Origin: Streptomyces rubellomurinus
GTDB taxonomy: Bacteria > Actinomycetota > Actinomycetes > Streptomycetales > Streptomycetaceae
Length of the DNA: 64,000 bases
NCBI RefSeq assembly: GCF_000961885.1
Contig: NZ_JZKH01000008.1
Location: forward strand, 75,493 to 139,492
Direction of reading: 5' to 3'
This document shows, in pieces, positions 57,765-64,000 of this stretch; within the stretch, counting starts at the first letter, position 1; every line of letters starts with the position of its first letter. Made by a program: the position numbers and the translations under genes. The notes under the pieces are model-generated. The model ran no database searches and had not been told where the DNA came from. It worked only from the letters and a program-made list of their open reading frames with translations.

Positions 57765-57854
57765 TCAGAACTTCTCCGGGAAGATCAGCGCGACGACGAG
57801 GTAGCCGACGAGCGCGACGGCCACGACCAGACCTGCGATGTTCTCCGCGCTCAC
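57765..57854 (-). CDS. kdpF: KdpF small subunit
   Basis: 29-residue single-pass membrane peptide ending [13 protein letters not shown], the classic KdpF tail, which stabilises the Kdp complex. The GTG start overlaps the stop of the preceding 27-residue ORF by 4 bases (GTGA) with GGAG upstream, and the stop is one base before kdpA. Confidence 0.9.
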   Translation of the reverse strand: MSAENIAGLVVAVALVGYLVVALIFPEKF

Positions 57855-57934
57855 AGCTTCTCCACCCCCCGCGCGATCAGGGCGATGACGGCGAACACGG
57901 CGACCGTGACACCGACGTAGATGAGATCGGACAT
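57851..57934 (-). CDS. 27-residue membrane microprotein before kdpF
   Basis: Very short ORF (MSDLIYVGVTVAVFAVIAL then IARGVEKL): one hydrophobic helix of about 17 residues and a basic C-terminus. GGTGGAG lies in front of ATG 57934 and its stop overlaps the kdpF start (GTGA), so it is in the operon and coupled to kdpF. It is not similar to KdpF. The length and helix suggest a further small subunit or assembly peptide of the Kdp pump. Function is inferred from position only. Confidence 0.65.
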   Translation of the reverse strand: MSDLIYVGVTVAVFAVIALIARGVEKL

Positions 57935-58083
57935 GGGCTCCACCAGCGTGGTTCGGGAGACTGCCGCGGACCGGCCCGGAGGCCTCGCGCGGCGCCGGCG
58001 GACGACCGGCAGATGCGAGCAAACCAGCCACCGGGGGCGCGTTCCGGAGCCCTGACGCCCTCCATACGGGTGATAGCGCGGCG
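57935..58083. other. kdp upstream region
   Basis: No gene. Downstream of the TTGACG repeat on the minus strand lie TATCAC (58070-58075) and TATGGA, either of which could be a -10, with the repeat taking the -35 place. A CTGACG half-site at 58052-58057 is 32 bases from the first TTGACG. Confidence 0.35.
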
Positions 58084-58100
58084 TTGACGCGACCTTGACG
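58084..58100 (-). promoter_or_regulatory. candidate KdpE box before the kdp operon
   Basis: TTGACG at 58084-58089 and 58095-58100 (plus-strand reading), 11-bp period; on the minus strand it reads CGTCAA-N5-CGTCAA toward kdp. Direct repeats of one helical turn are typical of OmpR-family regulators such as KdpE. Confidence 0.6.
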
Positions 58101-58104
58101 CGTG

Positions 58105-58176
58105 CGGGCGGTGGGCGAGTGGCGGGCGGGCGGTGGGCGGTTGGGGGGACGGTTGCGGAGGCGGTTGGGGGGACGG
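58105..58176. repeat. G-rich stretch with a 16-bp direct repeat
   Basis: The plus strand has many GGG to GGGGGG runs and two exact copies of a 16-base unit (58137-58152 and 58161-58176, period 24). It could form a quadruplex on this strand, between the KdpE box and the KimA-gene terminator. Confidence 0.5.
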
Positions 58177-58218
58177 CGAACGGCCTCGGACGACAGGTGC
58201 CGTCCGAGGCCGTTCGCC
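58175..58218 (-). terminator. terminator after the KimA-like gene
   Basis: Perfect 18-bp stem (58175-58192 with 58201-58218) with an 8-base loop, 16 bases after the stop on the minus strand. Confidence 0.75.
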
Positions 58219-58234
58219 GCTCACGCCGCGCCCG

Positions 58235-60067
58235 TCACATCCGCATCCGCAGCCGGCACACCACCGCGTCGGTGTGCCGCCGCAGCGCGCGGTCGATCAC
58301 CGCGCCGCGCCGGTTCTGCAGCGCCCGCTGCCACCAGCGGGCCGGCTCCACCTCGGGGATCAGCACCGTGAGCCGGTCGTAGACGTGCTCCGTGCCGAGC
58401 CGGTTGACGAACTCGGCGATCGGCCGGCCCAGCCGGCGGTGGTCGTCCGCGAGCTCCACCAGGGGCACGCCGGGCTGCCACAACTCCCAGTCCCGGCGCA
58501 GCGCTTCGGCCCGGGCGGCCTCGTGCACCACGGTCACCGCCAGGACCTCGTCACCGAGCGAGAGCGCCGCCGACAGGCCGTCCCGGGTGAGCCGGGTGAT
58601 CGCCGTCACCGGGACGACGACCAGGCTGCGCTGCCGGGTCACCGCGCCGGGCACCCGGCCCAGCTCCAGCCGCTCCCCGATCCGCTCGTAGCTGCGGTGG
58701 ATCGCCTCGAACAGCAGGACCAGCAGCGGCAGGGCGACGACGATGCCCCAGGCGCCCTCGGTGAACTTGGTGCCGGTGACCACCAGGGCGGCGACACCGG
58801 TCAGGAGCGCGCCGAAGCCGTTCAGCGCCGCCTTCCACCGCCAGCCGTCCGGCCGGCCGCGCAACCAGTGCCGGACCATGCCGACCTGGCAGATGGTGAA
58901 GCCGACGAAGACGCCGATCGAGAACAGCGGCACCAGGCTGTTGACGTCCCCGCCGGAGCCGGCCAGCAGCACCGCCGAGACCACGGCGAGGAACAGCACG
59001 CCGTACCGGTACACCTGGCGGTCGGCGCGCAGCGCGAACACGTGCGGCAGGTGGTTGTCCCGGGCGAGCAGGTCGAGCAGCACCGGCAGGCCGCCGAAGG
59101 AGGTGTTGGCAGCCAGGCCGAGCAGGACCACGGTCGCGAACTGGACGACGTAGAAGCCGACGCCGTGGCCGAGCGAGGCGTCGGCGAGCTGGGCGAGCAC
59201 GGTGACGCCGTCGACCGGCTGGAGGTGGAAGCGGCCGATCAGCACGGCCAGGCCGATCAGCATCACGCCGAGCAGCGCGCCCAGCGCGACCTCGGTGTGC
59301 TGGGCGCGCTTCACCCGCGGGGTGCGGAAGGACGGGACGGCGTTGGCCACCGCCTCCACGCCGGTCAGCGCGGAGCAGCCGGCCGCGAAGGCCTTGAGCA
59401 GCAGCAGCGCCCCGACCGCGGTGGCGTTCTCGGCCAGCACGGAGGCGTGGCCCGCGGCGGCCTCGGTGCTCACCGGGGCGTCCCGGAACAGGCCGACCAC
59501 GATGATCGCCATGACGGCGAGGACGAAGACGGCCGTGGGCGCCATGAACCAGCGGGCGGACTCGGCTATCCCGCGCAGGTTCACCGCCGTCACCAGGGCG
59601 AGCACGCCCAGGCAGATCCAGACCCGGTCGCCGTACAGGCCGGGCACGGCCGAGGTCAGCGCGGCCACGCCGGCGGTCACCGAGACCGCGACGTTCAGGA
59701 TGTAGTCGATCACCAGCGACGCGGCCGCGGTCAGCGCCGTCCGGCGGCCCAGGTGCGCCTTGGCCACCGCGTACGAGCCGCCGCCGTCCGGGAACGCCGC
59801 GATCACCTGCCGGTAGGAGGCCACCAGCACCGCGAGCAGGACGGCGATCGCCGCGGTGACCGGCAGCGTGAAGCCCAGCCCGTACCCGCCGGCCGCGGCC
59901 AGCACCAGCACGATCGACTCCGGTCCGTACGCCACCGAGGCCATCGCGTCCAGCGACAGCGCCGCCAGCCCGCCCGACGCCGTCAGGCGGTGCCGCTCGT
60001 CGCCGGCCCCGGTATCAGGCGGCTCGGGCTCGGCCGTCACGGCCGGGATGGTGGTGGCGCTGGACAT
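58235..60067 (-). CDS. KimA-like APC-superfamily potassium permease
   Basis: 610-residue membrane protein of the size and build of KimA/YdaO, a K+/H+ symporter in the amino acid permease superfamily: about 12 helices then a soluble C-terminal domain of about 150 residues. The first helix carries SLDAMASVAYGPE; the Asp and Tyr seven apart resemble the K+-binding Asp and Tyr of KimA. An amino acid permease is the alternative name. The gene shares the TTGACG repeat with kdp and lies next to it, which supports potassium. GGAGG precedes ATG 60067; upstream in-frame codons read into tRNA-Tyr. Confidence 0.78.
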   Translation of the reverse strand: MSSATTIPAVTAEPEPPDTGAGDERHRLTASGGLAALSLDAMASVAYGPESIVLVLAAAGGYGLGFTLPVTAAIAVLLAVLVASYRQVIAAFPDGGGSYAVAKAHLGRRTALTAAASLVIDYILNVAVSVTAGVAALTSAVPGLYGDRVWICLGVLALVTAVNLRGIAESARWFMAPTAVFVLAVMAIIVVGLFRDAPVSTEAAAGHASVLAENATAVGALLLLKAFAAGCSALTGVEAVANAVPSFRTPRVKRAQHTEVALGALLGVMLIGLAVLIGRFHLQPVDGVTVLAQLADASLGHGVGFYVVQFATVVLLGLAANTSFGGLPVLLDLLARDNHLPHVFALRADRQVYRYGVLFLAVVSAVLLAGSGGDVNSLVPLFSIGVFVGFTICQVGMVRHWLRGRPDGWRWKAALNGFGALLTGVAALVVTGTKFTEGAWGIVVALPLLVLLFEAIHRSYERIGERLELGRVPGAVTRQRSLVVVPVTAITRLTRDGLSAALSLGDEVLAVTVVHEAARAEALRRDWELWQPGVPLVELADDHRRLGRPIAEFVNRLGTEHVYDRLTVLIPEVEPARWWQRALQNRRGAVIDRALRRHTDAVVCRLRMRM

Positions 60068-60363
60068 CGGACGGAACCTCCGCAGTCGGTACGTGCTCCG
60101 ATCCTGCGGCCCGCGCCCCCCGGCGCCCGCGGCCCCTACGCGTTCCTGACGCCGCCCCGAGCGCCTTTGACGCGCCCTTGACACCCCTCCCGGCCGGCCT
60201 CCGCCGTCTGGCGGGGGTGGGATGAGCCGCTGTCCCGGCGGGCGCCGGTTGGGAAGACGATCAGCTCGGTCGAAGGACTCCCACCCCCGGCCCCCACTCT
60301 GCTGCCCCCAGGACGCAATTGCAAGCCATACGCAATAACACCCACACCCCGCCCGAACGCACG
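60068..60363. other. upstream region of the KimA-like gene
   Basis: No gene in this stretch. It contains the KdpE-like box at 60167-60183 with a CTGACG half-site at 60146-60151, a 5-base inverted repeat ATTGC-N9-GCAAT (60318-60336) within the one AT-rich patch, and then the tRNA-Tyr terminator. I see no c-di-AMP riboswitch of the ydaO type. Confidence 0.4.
60167..60183 (-). promoter_or_regulatory. candidate KdpE box before the KimA-like gene
   Basis: TTGACG at 60167-60172 and TTGACA at 60178-60183, 11-bp period, oriented as at kdp and about 100 bases before the start codon. Confidence 0.55.
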
Positions 60364-60400
60364 AAAAAGCCCCCGATCCGCGTTTCCGCAGATCGGGGGC
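60364..60400 (-). terminator. tRNA-Tyr terminator
   Basis: Stem of 14 bp (60369-60382 with 60387-60400) with a GAAA tetraloop in the transcript, followed by TTTTT on the minus strand. One pair is U.G only in the sense RNA (C.A in the other). Confidence 0.88.
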
Positions 60401-60415
60401 CGTTTCTCTATCCTG

Positions 60416-60496
60416 TGGCTGGTGCAGGGTTCGAACCTGCGTAGCTTGCGCGACAGATTTACAGTCTGCTCCCTTTGGCCGCTCGGGCAACCAGCC
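60416..60496 (-). tRNA. tRNA-Tyr (anticodon GTA)
   Basis: 81-base class II tRNA with a long variable arm, acceptor GGCTGGT/ACCAGCC, T-loop TTCGAAC and anticodon GTA at 60460-60462. The long variable arm is usual for bacterial Tyr tRNA. Confidence 0.95.
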
Positions 60497-60714
60497 AGGA
60501 TGTTCGCCGTTCGGGGGTGTTCGCCCCGTTCGACTTGGTAAACCATACCTGATCCGGGGGGGTGCTTCGCCACTCGATTGGGGACGCGACGATCAAGGGA
60601 CGGCGCGTGGTCGTCGCAGGCGGCGGCGGGGTGGCGCTGGATAGGCTGTGGCGGCGGACGCCCGGTGGGGCGGGCCGTGCCAGTGACGCCACAGCATCGA
60701 GGAGATTGACACCC

Positions 60715-61203
60715 ATGGCCGACTCCAGTTTCGACATCGTCTCGAAGGTCGAGTGGCAGGAGGTCGACAACGCGATCAACCAGACCTCCCGCGAGATCGC
60801 CACCCGCTTCGACTTCAAGGGCGTGGGCGGCGAGATCAGCCGGTCCGGCGAGAAGATCGAGATGAAGGCCAACGGCGAGGAGCGCGTCCGGGCCATCCTC
60901 GACGTGCTGCAGACCAAGTTCGTGAAGCGCGGTCTGTCGCTCAAGGCCCTGGACGCCGCCGAGCCGCAGCTGTCCGGCAAGGAGTACAAGATCTTCGCGA
61001 ACATCAAGGAGGGCATCACCACGGAGGATGCCAAGAAGGTCGCGAAGATCATCCGTGACGAAGGCCCGAAGGGCGTCAAGGCCCAGGTCCAGGGCGACGA
61101 ACTGCGCGTCAGCTCCAAGAGCCGCGACGACCTCCAGGCCGTGCAGGCCCTGCTCAAGGGCAAGGACCTGGACTTCGCCATCCAGTTCGTGAACTACCGC
61201 TAG
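60715..61203 (+). CDS. yajQ: YajQ-family nucleotide-binding protein
   Basis: 162-residue two-domain protein (DUF520). [23 protein letters not shown] at the front and a repeat of the fold at the end ([21 protein letters not shown]). YajQ proteins bind tRNA-like RNA and in some bacteria cyclic di-GMP; the role here is not shown. GAGGAG precedes ATG 60715; the frame is open upstream without homology. A very strong terminator follows. Confidence 0.93.
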   Translation: MADSSFDIVSKVEWQEVDNAINQTSREIATRFDFKGVGGEISRSGEKIEMKANGEERVRAILDVLQTKFVKRGLSLKALDAAEPQLSGKEYKIFANIKEGITTEDAKKVAKIIRDEGPKGVKAQVQGDELRVSSKSRDDLQAVQALLKGKDLDFAIQFVNYR

Positions 61204-61213
61204 TCCAGCGGGA

Positions 61214-61266
61214 ACAGCGGCTCCCCGGGCCGGGAGGACCTGCCTCCCGGCCCGGGGAGCCGCTGT
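61214..61266 (+). terminator. yajQ terminator
   Basis: A perfect 24-bp stem (61214-61237 with 61243-61266) with a 5-base loop starts 11 bases after the stop; the longest hairpin seen in the window. Confidence 0.85.
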
Positions 61267-61358
61267 GTCGGGCGCGGGATCCGGGGAACCGGGTGCCGGG
61301 TCGGCCGTCCGGTGATTCGATGCCCTCGACGGCGATCGCGCGCTGGGGGGAGCTGCCC

Positions 61359-62363
61359 ATGATCCGGTTCGACCTGGGGGCGCAGGGGCTGGGGCGGGTC
61401 AGGTTCGCCATGTCGCAGGTGGGCGTCGCCAACGACCTGCTCTTCGCGCTCGGCCGCTACCCGCACCTGCTCGGCGCGCGGTGGCGGGCGAAGGCCGTCC
61501 AGGCCCTGTCGGAACGGAACCTGGGACTGCTGGCCGTGGTCGGCGGCGGCGGGCCGCTCGGCTACTCCCCCGACTTCCTGCGGCCCGAACCCACCGGGTT
61601 CCAGGCGTCGTTGGACAGCACGCTGCACCAGATCGCCACCACGCCCGCCGAGCGGGTCCGGTACGAGCTGTCGTCGGCGCTCGACGGCCACGCCTGGGAC
61701 CGGACCGGGGCCCACCGGCCGCCCCGGCTGCTGCTGGCGGCGATGGAGCGGGGCGAGGAGTACCTGGCGCAGCGGGTCGCGGCGGAGCTGGAGCAGTTCT
61801 GGCACGCCGCCCTCGCGCCCCGGTGGCCCGGCATCCGGGCCCACATGGAGGCCGAGATCGCCGCCCGCGCCTCCGCGATCGTTCTGCACGGGATCACGCA
61901 CACCGTCAACCAGCTGGCCCCCAACCTGAGCCTGGACGAGGACGGCGTCGTCGGGATCCGCCTCCTCGCCTCGCACGCGGTCCAGCCGATCCTGGACGCC
62001 GACTCCGTGATCCTCGTCCCCAGCGTCTTCTCGGGCCGAGCGGTCGTCTGCGCCGCCGAGCCCCCGGACGTGCCCGCCCCCCGCACGCCGCTGATCGTCT
62101 ACCCGGCCGCGCCGAACGACTGTCTCCCGGGCTCGGGCGGTGACGAACTGCTCGGCGCGACCCGGGCGAAGCTGCTGGCCGAGCTCTCCCAGCCGCACAC
62201 GACCGGCGAGCTCGCCGCCCGGCTGAGCCTGAGCCCGGCGACGGTCTCCTACCACCTGCAGATCCTCCACCGCGCCGGGCTCGTGCGGCGCACCCGCCGG
62301 TCCCGCACCGTCCTCTACCAGCGGCTCGCGGCGAAGCCGGGGCTCGCTGCCGCCCTCGGCTGA
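61359..62363 (+). CDS. ArsR-type regulator with N-terminal DUF5937-like domain
   Basis: 334-residue protein with a long N-terminal domain (residues 1-245) rich in Leu and Arg and a C-terminal winged helix, TRAKLLAELSQPHTTGELAARLSLSPATVSYHLQILHRAGLV, typical of ArsR/HTH_20. This fusion is common in actinobacteria and its ligand is not known. GGGGGGAG precedes ATG 61359; upstream frame is open without motif. It is monocistronic. Confidence 0.85.
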   Translation: MIRFDLGAQGLGRVRFAMSQVGVANDLLFALGRYPHLLGARWRAKAVQALSERNLGLLAVVGGGGPLGYSPDFLRPEPTGFQASLDSTLHQIATTPAERVRYELSSALDGHAWDRTGAHRPPRLLLAAMERGEEYLAQRVAAELEQFWHAALAPRWPGIRAHMEAEIAARASAIVLHGITHTVNQLAPNLSLDEDGVVGIRLLASHAVQPILDADSVILVPSVFSGRAVVCAAEPPDVPAPRTPLIVYPAAPNDCLPGSGGDELLGATRAKLLAELSQPHTTGELAARLSLSPATVSYHLQILHRAGLVRRTRRSRTVLYQRLAAKPGLAAALG

Positions 62364-62392
62364 CCCGCCCCCGGCCGGGGCCGGGACCGGGA

Positions 62393-62435
62393 ACGGCGGT
62401 GGCCCCGCTCCCCGGTCCGGGGGCGGGGCCGCCGT
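62393..62435. terminator. terminator between convergent genes
   Basis: Imperfect hairpin: outer ACGGC/GCCGT, 8-bp GGCCCCGC/GCGGGGCC and inner CCCC/GGGG with a 3-base bulge and one extra T. It lies between the ArsR-type gene and the minus-strand secreted-protein gene. Confidence 0.45.
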
Positions 62436-62476
62436 GCTGCCGTGCTGCCGTGCCGCCGCGCTGCCGGCGGGCGGGG

Positions 62477-63073
62477 TCAGCCGGTGGCGGGGTGGTGGCT
62501 GGTCGCGGCGGTGAGGGCCTCGGCCTGGGCCCGCAGGGCGGCGAGCCGGTCGGGCAGGGACGTCCGGCCGGCACCGGCATCGGCACCCGCGGCACCGGCG
62601 CCGGTGGGGAGCGTCGGCGGGGACGGGAGGGTCACCGGCGGGATCGGAAGTTGGCCGAGCAGTGCTTGCAGCGTGCTCTGCAGGGTGGCGAGGAGCTGCT
62701 GGACGGCGCTGAGGTCGGGGGTGGCGGCGGAGGTGACCGTCGAGAGCAGGCCGGTGACCAGGTTGACGAGGTCGCCGACCGCCCCGAGGGCGGCGCTCGG
62801 GTCCGGGACCGCCACCGGGAGCGACGCCGGGGGCGCCGGGGCGGTGGCCGGGAGGGCGCCCGGCAGGGTCGGGACGGTCGGGACTGCCGGGACGGCGCCC
62901 GGCAAGCCAGGCAAGGCCGGGACTACCGGGACGGCCCGGGCGGAGGTGTCGGAGACGGTGGTACGGGGAGCCGCGGCCTCGTTGCCTACGGCGGTGGCGG
63001 TCGCCGTGGTGACCGGGGTCAGCGCGAGCGCTGCGGTCACGGTCAGCACGGCGGCCATCCGGGTGGCACGCAT
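62477..63073 (-). CDS. secreted Pro/Ala-rich protein
   Basis: 198-residue exported protein: basic N-terminus, hydrophobic helix and an Ala-rich cleavage region near residue 28. Then a Val-Pro repeat segment (VPALPGLPGAVPAVPTVPTLPGALP region), a helical block rich in Leu and Gln (LQSTLQALLGQL) and a Pro-rich tail. Codon use matches neighbours. AGAGGAAG precedes ATG 63073. No family recognised; such proteins may be wall spacers. Confidence 0.7.
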   Translation of the reverse strand: MRATRMAAVLTVTAALALTPVTTATATAVGNEAAAPRTTVSDTSARAVPVVPALPGLPGAVPAVPTVPTLPGALPATAPAPPASLPVAVPDPSAALGAVGDLVNLVTGLLSTVTSAATPDLSAVQQLLATLQSTLQALLGQLPIPPVTLPSPPTLPTGAGAAGADAGAGRTSLPDRLAALRAQAEALTAATSHHPATG

Positions 63074-63093
63074 GAGTACTGCTTCCTCTCACT

Positions 63094-63121
63094 GTGAACC
63101 AGGCGAGATCGCCTGCTTCAC
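63094..63121 (-). terminator. hairpin after the 63180-63794 gene
   Basis: A 12-bp stem with one C.C mismatch (63094-63105 with 63110-63121) and AGAT loop, 58 bases past the stop. Weak. Confidence 0.35.
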
Positions 63122-63179
63122 ACCGTGGGGCAGCACTCCGGACACAGCCACCGCAGGTACGCCGAACGGTGCGGCCGGC

Positions 63180-63794
63180 TCAACCGACCGCCGCCGCCCA
63201 GCCGGTGGTGCTGCGGTGGGCCGACAGGCCGACCGCGTCGCACTCGTCGACGCGGCCCGCCGTGACCCGGACGCCGAGCAGCCGCAGGGCCCGGGAGATC
63301 GGATCGCCCCCTTCTCCCTCGACCGACTCCCCCGCGACCGGCTCCCCTTCGGTCGACTCCCCCTCGACCGACTCCCCCTCGGCCAGCGGGCCGAGGACGA
63401 TCCGCCCGTCCGACCAGACGGCCGCGCGCCGGATGCCGCCGTCGCCGAAGCCCTCGGCCTCGACGCAGGCGATCGGGCCGGCCTTGGACCAGGCGGCGAG
63501 CCGCAGTTCGAAGCCGTCCGCGTGCCGGCCGAAGCCGGACCCGGCGGCGGACGTGTGGGCGGCGGGCGGATGAGCAACGGACGTACGGGCAACGGACGTA
63601 CGGGCGGCGGCGCCGTCCCCCTGGAGCGCGGCGAGGACGGCGGAGGTGACCGGCAGCATCGCCAGCCCCTGTGCGAGCGGCACCACCCGGGCCACCGGGA
63701 CCTCCGCCGCTGCCACCGTCAGCAGCTCCAATGTTCCTATCAGCGCCTGGAGTTCATAGGACATGCCGGACATCGTCGCCCACGGCACCGACAT
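63180..63794 (-). CDS. hypothetical protein with pentapeptide repeats
   Basis: 204-residue protein, no recognised family. The N-terminal region (residues 12-60) is hydrophobic and Leu/Ala/Val rich; the centre has two exact ARTSV-like pentapeptides; an acidic stretch carries E-S/P-V/T-E/A-G repeats. Start is uncertain: ATG 63794, 63773 and 63764 are all in frame and none has a clear ribosome site. Frame conservation over both repeats supports a real gene. Confidence 0.5.
   Translation of the reverse strand: MSVPWATMSGMSYELQALIGTLELLTVAAAEVPVARVVPLAQGLAMLPVTSAVLAALQGDGAAARTSVARTSVAHPPAAHTSAAGSGFGRHADGFELRLAAWSKAGPIACVEAEGFGDGGIRRAAVWSDGRIVLGPLAEGESVEGESTEGEPVAGESVEGEGGDPISRALRLLGVRVTAGRVDECDAVGLSAHRSTTGWAAAVG
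63314..63384. repeat. 15-bp imperfect tandem repeat
   Basis: About five units of roughly 15 bases (three full) encode Glu-Ser-Val-Glu-Gly-like pentapeptides within the hypothetical gene. Multiples of three keep the frame. Confidence 0.6.
63574..63603. repeat. 15-bp exact tandem duplication
   Basis: GCAACGGACGTACGG occurs twice in a row (63574-63588 and 63589-63603), encoding Arg-Thr-Ser-Val-Ala twice in the hypothetical protein. Confidence 0.7.
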
Positions 63795-63809
63795 TCGGCC
63801 GGGGTTTCC

Positions 63810-64000
63810 CTATTCCGTGCCCGACCGGAGACCGTAGAGCAGGGTGAGGGCGGTCACATCCACCGCGTCTTCGGCCAATTCGCCGACGATATCGGCCAGT
63901 TGGCCGCACAGCAGGAGCGGCCGGTCCGGATCGCGCCGGATCCGGAGCCGGAGACCACCCGCTGGCGCCCGGCGGATCGAGGACGTCGCCACCGTCACGG
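63810..64000 (-). CDS. hypothetical protein (start may lie beyond the window)
   Basis: At least 62 residues, rich in Arg and Leu, ending YGLRSGTE. A GTG at 63998 could be the start or internal, as no ribosome site can be seen at the window edge. Downstream it is 15 bp from the next gene. Function unknown. Confidence 0.35.
   Translation of the reverse strand, partial: VTVATSSIRRAPAGGLRLRIRRDPDRPLLLCGQLADIVGELAEDAVDVTALTLLYGLRSGTE

Noticed and set aside
60068..60200. ydaO-type (c-di-AMP) riboswitch before the KimA-like gene
   Set aside because: The stretch is short and GC-rich and shows none of the paired-element arrangement I would expect; not supported.

Overview
The window is very GC-rich and carries GTG and TTG starts, an intact rpsL/rpsG/fusA/tuf and rplKAJL-rpoBC ribosomal block, a tRNA-Trp gene next to secE, and actinobacterial lipoproteins. 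It is chromosomal DNA of a Streptomycetaceae member (Streptomyces or Kitasatospora). Nothing in it looks like a phage, plasmid, insertion sequence or CRISPR array; the biology is core genome plus lineage-specific inserts.

Layout, left to right. (1) 1-9.9 kb: cell-surface sugar block with dTDP-glucose pathway genes rfbB (cut by the window edge), rfbA and rfbC, a GT2 glycosyltransferase, an NAD-dependent sugar epimerase/reductase, a membrane O-acyltransferase, and on the other strand a GtrA flippase, a large GT-C-like membrane protein and a GtrB-type polyprenyl-phosphate glycosyltransferase. (2) 10.1-14.9 kb: str operon (rpsL-rpsG-fusA-tuf, minus strand) with a recognisable promoter. (3) 15.2-24.8 kb: an insert between rpsL and rpoC holding a DUF2786 protein, two ADP-ribosylglycohydrolases, a serpin, a P450, a Sir2 deacylase, a NarL-type two-component system and a TGGV-repeat lipoprotein. 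(4) 25-40.6 kb: rpoC, rpoB, rplL, rplJ, three tandem lipoproteins, rplA, rplK, nusG, secE and tRNA-Trp, with promoters and terminators between most units. (5) 40.9-49.7 kb: aspartate aminotransferase, adenosine deaminase-like enzyme, murB, a TetR/MFS efflux pair with two matched operators, a HadA/HadB-like dehydratase pair, rpmG, tRNA-Met, tRNA-Thr and a degenerate amidohydrolase. (6) 49.9-60.1 kb: potassium uptake, with kdpFABC plus kdpDE, an overlooked 27-residue membrane ORF in front of kdpF, and a KimA-like K+ permease. (7) 60.4-64 kb: tRNA-Tyr, yajQ, an ArsR-type regulator, a secreted Pro/Ala-rich protein and two hypotheticals.

The main new observations concern regulation. The kdp operon and the KimA-like gene share a direct repeat TTGACG-N5-TTGACG (11-bp period, one helical turn) in the same orientation upstream, which I propose is the KdpE box; a third copy lies just past kdpE. 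Many intrinsic terminators carry G.U pairs that form only in the sense transcript (8 of 8 wobbles in that orientation), so they should act on one strand. A TetR repressor has near-identical operators before itself and before its efflux pump.

All calls come from reading the sequence and recalled family motifs; no database search, folding calculation or expression data was available. Start codons were chosen from ribosome-binding sites, overlaps and family lengths.
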